Part shown: positions 33,132 through 39,563 of the stretch, piece by piece | How positions within the stretch are numbered: the first letter of the stretch is position 1 | Layout of the letters: each line of letters begins with the position of its first letter | NCBI RefSeq assembly: GCF_029945895.1 | Contig: NZ_JAQSDL010000047.1 | Span: forward strand, 1 to 39,563 | Length of the DNA stretch: 39,563 bases | DNA from: Polaromonas sp. | Lineage (GTDB): Bacteria; Pseudomonadota; Gammaproteobacteria; Burkholderiales; Burkholderiaceae_C | Direction: 5' to 3' | Notes under the pieces: model-generated | Database searches by the model: none | Told to the model about the DNA's origin: nothing | Seen by the model: the letters and a program-made list of their open reading frames with translations, nothing else | Program-made: the position numbers and the translations under genes

Positions 33132-33980
33132 TCAGCGCCGTGAAGCGGGCGGCAACAGCGACGGCCTGAGGCCTCGCAGCCAAGCGGCAACAGTGTCAAC
33201 ACCACGGCAGGCCCCGGCGGCGATCAGGCCACTGACGTAGTTGAAGTCATTGCCGTTCGCGGACACCCAGTTGAAATTCCAGCCCATGCGCCGGCGGAAG
33301 CGCTCGATCTCGGGCAGCGTCGCACGCGAGACGGCAACGAAGCTCACGTCGCGTTGCGCCATGTGGAGCTTCATTCCGGCGGTGTGATCTGCCATGCAGG
33401 AGCAGCTGGGGCAGCCCTGCCCCCAGCCGGGGCCGAACATGAAGTACTGCACCATCAACTGGTGCCGCCCTTCGAAAAGGTCGGCAAGCGAACGTTTGCC
33501 TTCAGGCGTGTCAAAAATATAGTTCTTGTCGACACGGACCCAAGGCAACGCGCGGCGCTCGCCGGCGACCTGGTCGCGCAGGTCCAGCGCCACCGCCGCT
33601 TCGTCGAGGCGGCCGAGCAGCAGCAGGCGCCGCGCCGTGACCAGCCAGGCCTGCAAGGCGTTGCCGTTGTCGGCATGCGACTCCAGCGTGGCCGCCGCGG
33701 CTTCCAGTGAACGCGGCGAGCCGGTGAAGTCGCGCATGGCCATCGCCACCTCGGCTTCAGCGACCGCGCAGCGGGCGCGCGCCGGCTCTTCGTGCGCGCC
33801 GAAACCGCGGGCAGCCCGCTTGAGTAGTTCGCGCGCACGCGGGTGATCACCCAGCTGCGCCATCGCGATGCCTCGCAATGCCAGTGCCGGCGGGTCATCG
33901 CGCAGGGCCACCCGCTTGAGCGCGCCCAGCGCGTCGCCGGCGGCAAGCGCGCGGGCGGAGGCAGTGATCAGGGAATCCAT
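33132..33980 (-). pseudogene. Deletion chimera: TPR-like regulator N-terminus fused to truncated DUF899
   Basis: The 282-codon open frame has GGAGG before the chosen ATG. Residues 1-134 (MDSLITASARALAAGDALGA onward, with helical repeats) match my memory of a long helix-turn-helix regulator, which normally continues for hundreds of residues. At about 33578 the frame switches to RDQVAGERRALPWVRVDKNY, the usual start of DUF899 thioredoxin-like proteins, continuing through GCPSCS and FMFGPGWGQ. After DFNY at about 33227 the DUF899 pattern stops and an unrelated tail follows. Two deletions or recombinations thus produced an open but chimeric frame. Whether it is expressed or active is unclear; neither parent domain is complete. 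Confidence 0.65.
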
Positions 33981-34031
33981 GGCGAGAGCCTCCACGGTCG
34001 TGCAGCGGCGCGGGCAGCGCAAGCGCCTCAC

Positions 34032-34853
34032 TCAGGGCCCGTGGCGTGCGGTCGTTGACTTAGCCTCGAGCTGCTGGTGCATCTGGTCTTTCAGCGCCAC
34101 GCCCGAGCGCTTCTGCAAACGCATCTGGTTCAACAACCACGCGATCTTGGCCGCTGCGGTGTGTGGTGCCAGGCCCTCGGGACGGACGTTGGAGACGCAG
34201 TTGCGGTCGGCGTCGCTGGTGGCTGCGCCGGGCGCCCAGGTGATGTAAGCGCCCAGGCTGTCGGGCGACGACAGGCCGGGCCGCTCGCCGATCAGCACCA
34301 GCACCGCCTCGGCCTGCAGGGCGCGCGCCACGGCATCGCCGGCGGCGACGCGGCCGCGGTGCAGCAGCACCACTGGCGCCAGCGCCCAGCCCTGCGTTTG
34401 CAGCAGCGGCAGCAACGCTTCAAGCACCGGCAGGGCGTGGCGCTGCGTGGCCTGGGCGGACAGGCCGTCGGCCAGCACCACGGCCAGACCGCCGCGCGAG
34501 CCGCTGGCTTGCAGCAACGCCAGCGAATCAGCATCGAGCTGGCGCCCAAGGTCGGGCCGCATCAGGTAAGTGCGCCTGTCGGTGGCCGCGCTGCGGCAGA
34601 CCAGCGCGGGCTGGCCCAGCAAAAGGGACAGGTCGGCCTGCAGGGCATCGGCATCCAGCGCGGCACCTACCGCGTCACGCGCCCGGGCGTGGGCCAGGCG
34701 AAAGTCCAGCAGGGCGGGTATGGCCAGCGAAGCGCCGGTGCGCGGCAAGCCGATACGTGCAGCCGTCAGCGGCCGCAGCGCCGCCCACAACTCGGCCGTG
34801 CCGTACGGCGTATCCAGTTCGGCTGGAGGCTGGGGTTGCTTCTTGTCGTTCAT
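34032..34853 (-). CDS. eutC: Ethanolamine ammonia-lyase small subunit EutC
   Basis: EutC pairs with EutB to form the adenosylcobalamin-dependent enzyme that splits ethanolamine into acetaldehyde and ammonia. The 273 residues fit the family. Seen are RIGLPRTGASL near the start, LSIADGLSA-type VVLADGLSAQATQ, then VLIGERPGLSSPDSLGAYIT for cobalamin binding. The final DADRNCVSNVRPEGL and KIAWLLNQ close it. The ATG overlaps the eutB stop as ATGA, so an upstream in-frame extension is rejected. Ends just 51 bp after the chimeric ORF start region. No eutA, microcompartment or eutR genes are in the window. Confidence 0.96.
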   Translation of the reverse strand: MNDKKQPQPPAELDTPYGTAELWAALRPLTAARIGLPRTGASLAIPALLDFRLAHARARDAVGAALDADALQADLSLLLGQPALVCRSAATDRRTYLMRPDLGRQLDADSLALLQASGSRGGLAVVLADGLSAQATQRHALPVLEALLPLLQTQGWALAPVVLLHRGRVAAGDAVARALQAEAVLVLIGERPGLSSPDSLGAYITWAPGAATSDADRNCVSNVRPEGLAPHTAAAKIAWLLNQMRLQKRSGVALKDQMHQQLEAKSTTARHGP

Positions 34854-36292
34854 GGCTTGGTGCTGTTGCCCAGCAGTTGCCGGAAGGGCAGCGGCACGCC
34901 ACCCGGCCGCACGCGGCCCTGGCCGTCCACCAGTCCCTGCGCGGCCAGCCACAACTCAAACTCGGGCGCGCACCGCTTGCCGAGCAGGTCGCGCATGGCC
35001 AGCGCGTCGTGGAAAGAGGTGCTCTGGTAGCCCAGCATGATGTCGTCGGCGCCGGGCACCCCCATGACGAAGTTGACGCCCGAAGCCACCAGTAAGGCCA
35101 GCAGCGCGTCCATGTCGTCCTGGTCGGCCTCGGCGTGGTTGGTGTAGCAGACGTCGCAGCCCATGGGCAGGCCCAGCAGCTTGCCGCAGAACTGGTCTTC
35201 CAGCGCGGCGCGCGTGATCTGCTTGCCGTCGTACAAATATTCGGGGCCGATGAAGCCGACCACCGTGTTGACGAGGAAGGGCTTGAAGTGGCGCGCCACG
35301 GCGTAGGCGCGCGCCTCCATGGTCTGCTGGTCCACGCCGTGGTGCTGGCCGGCCGACAGCGCGCTGCCCTGCCCGGTTTCGAAATACATCACGTTGTTGC
35401 CGACGGTGCCGCGCGCCAGCGACTGCGCGGCGTCGTGCGCCTCCTGCAGCAGCGCCAGGTTGATGCCAAAGCTGCGGTTCGCGCCCTCGCTCCCGGCGAT
35501 GGACTGGAAGACGAGGTCCACCGGTGTGCCTCGCGCCATCAGGTCCAGCGTGGTCGTTACATGCGCGAGTACGCAGCTCTGCGTCGGTATGGCCAGCTTG
35601 CTGCGCACCTCGTCGAGCAGGCACAGCAGCGCGTGCGCGCTGTCGGGGCTGTCGGTGGCGGGGTTGATGCCTATCATCGCGTCGCCGGCGCCCAGCAGCA
35701 GGCCGTCGAGGATGCTGGCCGCGATGCCGCGCAAATCATCGGTCGGATGGTTCGGCTGCAGGCGCACTGAAAAGCGCCCGGGCAGGCCAACCGTGTTGCG
35801 AAAACGCGTGACCACGCTGCATTTGGCGGCCACGATCATCAGATCCTGCAGGCGCATGAGTTTGCTGACGGCGGCCACCATCTCGGGCGTCAGGCCGGGC
35901 GCCAGAGCAGTCAGCGTGGCGGTGTCGGTGCTGTCGGCCAGCAACCAGTCGCGCAGGCCGCCCACCGTGAGATGCGCCACGGGCGCAAAGGCAGCGCTGT
36001 CATGCCTGTCGATGATGAGCCGGGTGACCTCGTCGGTTTCATACGGCACCAGTGCGTTGCTGAGAAAATCTTTCAGCGGCACCTCGGCCAGCGCAAACTG
36101 CGCCGCCACCCGCTGCTCGGCCGAGGTGGCGGCCAGCCCGGCCAGCACGTCGCCGCTGCGCAGCGGCGAGGCACACGCCATCAAGGTGGCGAGGTCGCTG
36201 AACACATGGTTTTCTTGACCAACCGGCATACGGTACATCGCTGTGGGCCCAGGTTGCGGCGGCCGCTCCGGATCGGCCGGTGCGTTTGTCAC
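34850..36292 (-). CDS. eutB: Ethanolamine ammonia-lyase large subunit EutB
   Basis: The catalytic TIM-barrel subunit has 480 residues from a GTG with AGAGG upstream; MYRMPVGQ at 36238 would give a length closer to E. coli EutB (453), so the true start is uncertain. Conserved stretches include FSDLATLMACASPLRSGDVL, NKLAVPTQ-type KLAIPTQSCVLAHVTT, GSEGANRSFGINLALLQEAH, then the substrate/radical region MYFETGQGSALSAGQHHGVD and MGCDVCYTNHAEADQDD. It is coupled to eutC. As in many betaproteobacteria, the minimal EutBC pair stands without a microcompartment, suited to using ethanolamine as a nitrogen source. Confidence 0.97.
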   Translation of the reverse strand: MTNAPADPERPPQPGPTAMYRMPVGQENHVFSDLATLMACASPLRSGDVLAGLAATSAEQRVAAQFALAEVPLKDFLSNALVPYETDEVTRLIIDRHDSAAFAPVAHLTVGGLRDWLLADSTDTATLTALAPGLTPEMVAAVSKLMRLQDLMIVAAKCSVVTRFRNTVGLPGRFSVRLQPNHPTDDLRGIAASILDGLLLGAGDAMIGINPATDSPDSAHALLCLLDEVRSKLAIPTQSCVLAHVTTTLDLMARGTPVDLVFQSIAGSEGANRSFGINLALLQEAHDAAQSLARGTVGNNVMYFETGQGSALSAGQHHGVDQQTMEARAYAVARHFKPFLVNTVVGFIGPEYLYDGKQITRAALEDQFCGKLLGLPMGCDVCYTNHAEADQDDMDALLALLVASGVNFVMGVPGADDIMLGYQSTSFHDALAMRDLLGKRCAPEFELWLAAQGLVDGQGRVRPGGVPLPFRQLLGNSTKP

Positions 36293-36394
36293 CAGCCTCT
36301 ATCGTAGGTGAAGCGCGCTTGATGCACCGCCGCGCGAGGTTTCGCGGGATCCGCAGCACCCCAAAAAAACACCCCGGGGCAAAGTTCATGCATG

Positions 36395-36456
36395 TTTTAA
36401 CCCCTCAGCCTTTGCTACACCTGCGCAAGCAGCTATCAAATACATAGCTATTTGAT
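36395..36456 (+). repeat. Dispersed repeat copy R8, upstream of eutB
   Basis: CCCCTCAGCCTTTGCTACAC, then GCGCAAGCAGCTATCAAATA, then CATAGCTATTT. The 3' arm makes a perfect palindrome, ATCAAATA-CATAGC-TATTTGAT (36435-36456). It lies between the 3' end of kup and the start of eutB, both on the minus strand, where it could act as a hairpin between the two transcription units. Confidence 0.75.
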
Positions 36457-36478
36457 GCCCCCTTTCGCGCCCGGGACC

Positions 36479-38362
36479 TCAAATCTGTACCCGCGTCCCC
36501 AGTTCAATCACGCAGTTGTTGGGCAGGCGAAAAAAGGCGGCCACGCTGCCTGCGTTGCGGGACATGATGGCAAACAGGGCTTCACGCCAGTGCGCCATGC
36601 CGGCGCCCCGGGTTGGCACCACAATCTCCCGGCTCAGGAAGTAGGACGTTTCAAACAGGTTGAAGGGCAAACCCTGGGCCTGACAGAGCGTCAGCGCCTT
36701 GGGGATATCCGGCGTATTGATGAAGCCGTAGTTGACCTGCACCCGCCAGAAGCCTGGCACCAGCGGTGTGACCTGGACCCGCTCCTCGAATGGGATCCAC
36801 GGCACATCGTGGAACACCACGGTGAGGATCAGGTTGCGCTCGTGCAGCACCTGGTTGTGCTTCAGGTTGTGCATCAGGGCCTGCGGCACGGTGTCGGGGT
36901 TGGCCACGGCATAAACGGCCGTACGCGGAATGCGGCGCCCCTTGTCTGCGACCAGGGCCGTGATGAAGGGCAGCAGTTCGGGGTCGTCGCGGCGCATGCT
37001 TTCCATCAGCAGCTCCCGGCCACGCCGCCAGGTCGCCATGACAACGAAGATGGCCGCGCCCAGCACCAGCGGGAACCAGCCCCCCTGCCAGAACTTGAGC
37101 GAGCAGGAAATCACCAGCAGCAGGTCGAGCGCCAGAAACACGCCCGTGGCGGCAAGCGCCACTGGCAGCGGGTAGCCCCAGGCATGGCGCACCACAAAAA
37201 AGGTCAGCACGGTGGTGACCAGCATGGTCACCGTCACCGCGATGCCATAGGCCGAGGCCAGCGCCGAAGAACTGCCGAAACCGACGACGGCCAGCAGCAC
37301 CGCCACCAGCAGCAGCCAATTGACCTCGGGCATGTAGATCTGGCCCGCCTCTTTGGCCGAGGTGTGCTGCACCTGCATGCGTGGCAACAGCCCCAGTTGC
37401 ATGGCCTGTTTGGTCATGGAATAGGCGCCCGAGATCACCGCCTGGGAAGCAATCACGGTGGCCAAGGTGGCCAGCACCACGGCGGGGATCAGCCAGCTTT
37501 GCGGGAACAGGTGATAAAACGGGTTCTCCAGCGCGGACGGGTCGCGCATCAGCAGCGCGCCCTGCCCCATGTAGTTGATGCTCAGGGCCGGCAGCACCAG
37601 GCCCATCCATGCGAACTGGATGGGCCGCTTGCCGAAGTGCCCCATGTCCGCGTACAGCGCCTCGGCGCCGGTGAAGGCCAGCACGATGGCCCCCAGCGCC
37701 ACAAACATGTGCCAGCCCTGCGAACGCAGGAAGGCGAACGCCTGCAGCGGATTGAGCGCGGCCAGAATGGCGGGTTGCTCGATGATCTGCAACAGGCCGG
37801 TGAAGGCCAGCACCCCAAACCACAAGACGATGATGGGTCCGAACAGCTTGCCGACCGTGCCTGTGCCGTAACGCTGCATGGCAAACAGGCTGATGAGCAC
37901 CGCGATGGAAACGGGCAGCACGTAGGGCTTGAGCACCGGCGTCACCACCTCCAGTCCTTCGACCGCACTGAGTACCGAAATCGCCGGCGTGATCACGCTG
38001 TCGCCGTAGAACAGGGCAGCTCCCAATACACCGGCGAGCAACAGGATCACGCGCCGCCGCGGCGTCTTGCCTGCCGCCTTGGCCGCCAGTGCCGTCAAGG
38101 CCATGATGCCGCCCTCGCCGCGGTTGTCGGCGCGCAGGATCAGCAGCACGTATTTGAGCGTGACGACCAACATCAGGCCCCAGAAGATCACCGATGTGGC
38201 GCCGATCAGATGCGCCGCGTCCAGCGTTATGCCGGTGGCGGGGCCGAAGATTTCCTTCATGGTGTACAGCGGGCTGGTGCCGATGTCGCCGTACACCACA
38301 CCCATGGCACCCAGGGTGAGTGCCGCCATGCTTTCGCGGCCGGAAGTCTTGGTCATAACCAT
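36479..38362 (-). CDS. kup: Kup/Trk-family potassium uptake protein
   Basis: This 627-residue, 12-helix potassium/proton symporter matches Kup in length. Near the start is [20 protein letters not shown] with the conserved GDIGTSPLY. Further motifs are [16 protein letters not shown] in the first loop, [19 protein letters not shown], and an [20 protein letters not shown] segment. The soluble C-terminal region contains [18 protein letters not shown]. Two ATGs two codons apart (38362 and 38356) are possible. An 8-bp hairpin is placed just upstream of the start. It lies downstream of kdpE on the same strand, 67 bp away, making a potassium locus that combines the Kdp regulatory pair with a constitutive-type transporter. 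Confidence 0.96.
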   Translation of the reverse strand: MVMTKTSGRESMAALTLGAMGVVYGDIGTSPLYTMKEIFGPATGITLDAAHLIGATSVIFWGLMLVVTLKYVLLILRADNRGEGGIMALTALAAKAAGKTPRRRVILLLAGVLGAALFYGDSVITPAISVLSAVEGLEVVTPVLKPYVLPVSIAVLISLFAMQRYGTGTVGKLFGPIIVLWFGVLAFTGLLQIIEQPAILAALNPLQAFAFLRSQGWHMFVALGAIVLAFTGAEALYADMGHFGKRPIQFAWMGLVLPALSINYMGQGALLMRDPSALENPFYHLFPQSWLIPAVVLATLATVIASQAVISGAYSMTKQAMQLGLLPRMQVQHTSAKEAGQIYMPEVNWLLLVAVLLAVVGFGSSSALASAYGIAVTVTMLVTTVLTFFVVRHAWGYPLPVALAATGVFLALDLLLVISCSLKFWQGGWFPLVLGAAIFVVMATWRRGRELLMESMRRDDPELLPFITALVADKGRRIPRTAVYAVANPDTVPQALMHNLKHNQVLHERNLILTVVFHDVPWIPFEERVQVTPLVPGFWRVQVNYGFINTPDIPKALTLCQAQGLPFNLFETSYFLSREIVVPTRGAGMAHWREALFAIMSRNAGSVAAFFRLPNNCVIELGTRVQI

Positions 38363-38368
38363 CCATCA

Positions 38369-38390
38369 ACAGTGAACAAGGCTTCACTGT
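38369..38390. promoter_or_regulatory. Perfect hairpin/palindrome immediately upstream of kup
   Basis: ACAGTGAA-CAAGGC-TTCACTGT has perfect 8-bp arms and sits 7 bases from the kup ATG, in the position of the ribosome-binding region. In RNA it could control translation, and as DNA it is of operator size. There is no T-run, so it is not a kdpE terminator. Confidence 0.5.
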
Positions 38391-38429
38391 CGCCGCCGGG
38401 GCATCAGGAACGCATAAGTGCGCGGCAGG

Positions 38430-39116
38430 TCAAGAGATTGCCAGGCGGTAACCCACGCCGGTTTCGGTCAGCAGATGGCGCGGCTCGGCCGAGTCGCGTT
38501 CTATCTTGGCGCGCAGCTGGGCCATGTAAAGCCGCAAGTAGTGCGTGTGCTCGGTGAACTCGGGCCCCCAGACATCGGCCAGCAACTGCCGGTGCGTGAC
38601 CACCCGGCCGGCGCTGCGCACCAGCCGCGCCAGCAACTTGTATTCGGTCGGCGTCAGGTGCACGGGCTGGCCGTCGCACAGCACCACGTGCGACTGCAGA
38701 TCAATGTGCAGGTCGTCCAGCGCATGCACGGTCACTGCGGCGGCCAGGGCGGTGCCGCGATGGCGCAGCGCCACCCGGATGCGCGCCAGCAGTTCGCCGA
38801 CGCTGAAGGGTTTGGTCAGGTAGTCATCGGCGCCAGCATCGAGCAGCAGGATCTTCTGCGCCTCCTGGTGGCGCGCCGACACCACGATGATGGGAACGGC
38901 CTTGTGCCTGCGCACCTCACGCACCAGCTCGACCCCGTCGCCGTCGGGCAGGCCCAGATCCAGCACGATCACATCGGGAGGGTGGTGGCGCAGCATGGCC
39001 CCTGCTTCGCTCAGTGACACGGCGGTCTGCACCTCGAAGCCCTCCACCGACAACGACGATTGCATCAGCGCGCGTATTTCGCGGTCGTCCTCGACCACCA
39101 GCACACGAAGCGTCAT
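38430..39116 (-). CDS. kdpE: KdpE-type response regulator
   Basis: This 228-residue OmpR-class regulator has a receiver with D9-E-D-type acid residues at LVVEDDREI, the phosphorylation site D53 in VIVLDLGLPDGDG, and Lys in YLTKPFSVGEL. The winged helix includes LTPTEYKLLARLVRSAGRVV and HYLRLYMAQLRAKIE, and GVGYRLA at the end is typical. The stop of the histidine kinase overlaps its start as ATGA, as in kdpDE. KdpE normally activates kdpFABC when potassium is limiting; no kdpFABC is seen, although it could lie beyond the right edge. It is followed by kup. Confidence 0.93.
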   Translation of the reverse strand: MTLRVLVVEDDREIRALMQSSLSVEGFEVQTAVSLSEAGAMLRHHPPDVIVLDLGLPDGDGVELVREVRRHKAVPIIVVSARHQEAQKILLLDAGADDYLTKPFSVGELLARIRVALRHRGTALAAAVTVHALDDLHIDLQSHVVLCDGQPVHLTPTEYKLLARLVRSAGRVVTHRQLLADVWGPEFTEHTHYLRLYMAQLRAKIERDSAEPRHLLTETGVGYRLAIS

Positions 39117-39519
39117 GGCCCACCTCCCTGCGACGGCTGCACCTCGATCGGCAGGGCCAGCGAAAAGCTGCTGCCGCCGCCCTGGCGGCGCCTGAGCGTC
39201 AGGCGCCCGCCATGCGCCTGGGCAATCGCCCGGCACACCGCGAGGCCCAGCCCGGCGCCACGCGGGCCGGTCTGGTCGCCCCGGGCATAGGGCTCAAAAA
39301 TGGTGGCCTGCGCGGCGTCGGGAATGCCTGCACCGCGGTCCTTGACCGAGACCACGAGCTCCTCCCCTTCGACGCTCACCGTCAGGTCAATCGCAGCCTC
39401 GCTGTACTTGAGCGCGTTGTCGAGCAGGTTGCCGAGCAGCTGCGCGAGCAGCACCGGATCGGCCTTGACCAGCGGCAGCCCTTCGGGCACCCGGGACCGG
39501 ATTCGGCGGCCCGGGTCGT
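39113..39519 (-). CDS. kdpD: KdpD sensor histidine kinase, C-terminal part only
   Basis: The last 135 or so codons of a histidine kinase reach the edge of the window. The ATP-binding domain is visible: N box LLGNLLDNALKYS, G1 box VKDRGAGIP, F region FEPYARGD, and G2 box GAGLGLAVCRAIAQAHGGRL. The link to the KdpE gene by ATGA overlap and the wording of the N box indicate KdpD. Upstream codons are lost in the artefactual G/C homopolymer at the contig end; earlier domains are not seen. Confidence 0.85.
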
Positions 39520-39563
39520 GGGGGGGGCCCCCCCCCCCCCCCCCCCCCCCCCAATAATACAAC
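39520..39563. other. Suspected assembly artefact: G8-C25 homopolymer at the contig end
   Basis: Eight G (39520-39527) are followed directly by 25 C (39528-39552) and the unrelated AATAATACAAC. The frame of the kinase would read Gly-rich nonsense through it. Such a junction at a contig end is typical of unresolved sequencing or trimming artefacts and should not be annotated as coding. Confidence 0.8.

Noticed and set aside
36452..38557. A 701-codon plus-strand open frame
   Set aside because: It is fully antisense to kup, with a His/Gln/Gly-rich composition and no motif; kup on the other strand is unmistakable.

Overview
This is a GC-rich chromosomal segment that looks like a betaproteobacterium of the family Comamonadaceae (Polaromonas, Rhodoferax or Variovorax type). 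Four things suggest this. Codon use is GC-rich. Tripartite-receptor (Bug-type) binding proteins and LysR regulators are present. MutL is of the endonuclease type found in bacteria that lack MutH. Short interspersed repeats that I associate with this family are scattered throughout. I see no rRNA, tRNA, CRISPR array or intact transposase. The right edge ends in an implausible G8-C25 homopolymer, which is probably a contig-end artefact.

Layout, left to right. Bases 1-446 are a block of family-type interspersed repeat. Bases 447-5035 (minus strand) hold a Rieske aromatic-ring hydroxylase (alpha and beta subunits with a 37-codon ORF coupled between them), an acyl-CoA synthetase and a DedA membrane protein. 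Bases 5193-13758 are mostly plus-strand housekeeping and transport genes: mutL, gdhA, a lipoprotein hydrolase, a Bcr/CflA exporter, miaA, an ABC ATPase and an esterase, with a DUF3429 membrane protein on the opposite strand. A PLP dehydratase follows on the minus strand, then a large FtsX-type ABC permease. A 161-bp IS5-like MITE, a LysR gene, a DUF1127 gene, a universal stress protein and an AttH/CrtC-like lipocalin protein come next. The ATPase, permease and AttH-like protein are the parts of an AttEFGH-like lipoprotein or lipid ABC system, here spread over about 8.5 kb.

Bases 21033-27789 are accessory in character. They hold a decayed alpha/beta hydrolase, a LysR/arylsulfatase/Bug-receptor cassette, a flavin reductase, and a pair of lipoproteins of which the first is a Tle1-like DUF2235 hydrolase. 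Bases 27790-28404 are a degenerate zone with repeat copies and a remnant of a second, diverged eutC. Bases 28405-33014 hold an AhpD-like/cupin/MFS operon divergent from a MocR regulator, then a DUF305 membrane protein. A chimeric, deletion-formed ORF (TPR-like regulator fused to DUF899) follows. The window ends with eutBC and a potassium locus: kup, kdpE and the 3' end of kdpD.

The most unusual theme is a short dispersed repeat with consensus core AAATCGGCCTCCAGCCCTT, then GCGC, then AGCAGCTATCAAAT-n-ATAGC. It has about eight copies here. Three lie in frame inside conserved genes (the mutL linker, miaA, and an ABC-permease loop). Two of those proteins carry a second, unrelated repeat module beside the first. 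Another copy supplies the stop codon of the decayed hydrolase. The window therefore shows interspersed DNA repeats being turned into protein linkers, next to several deletion-generated pseudogenes.
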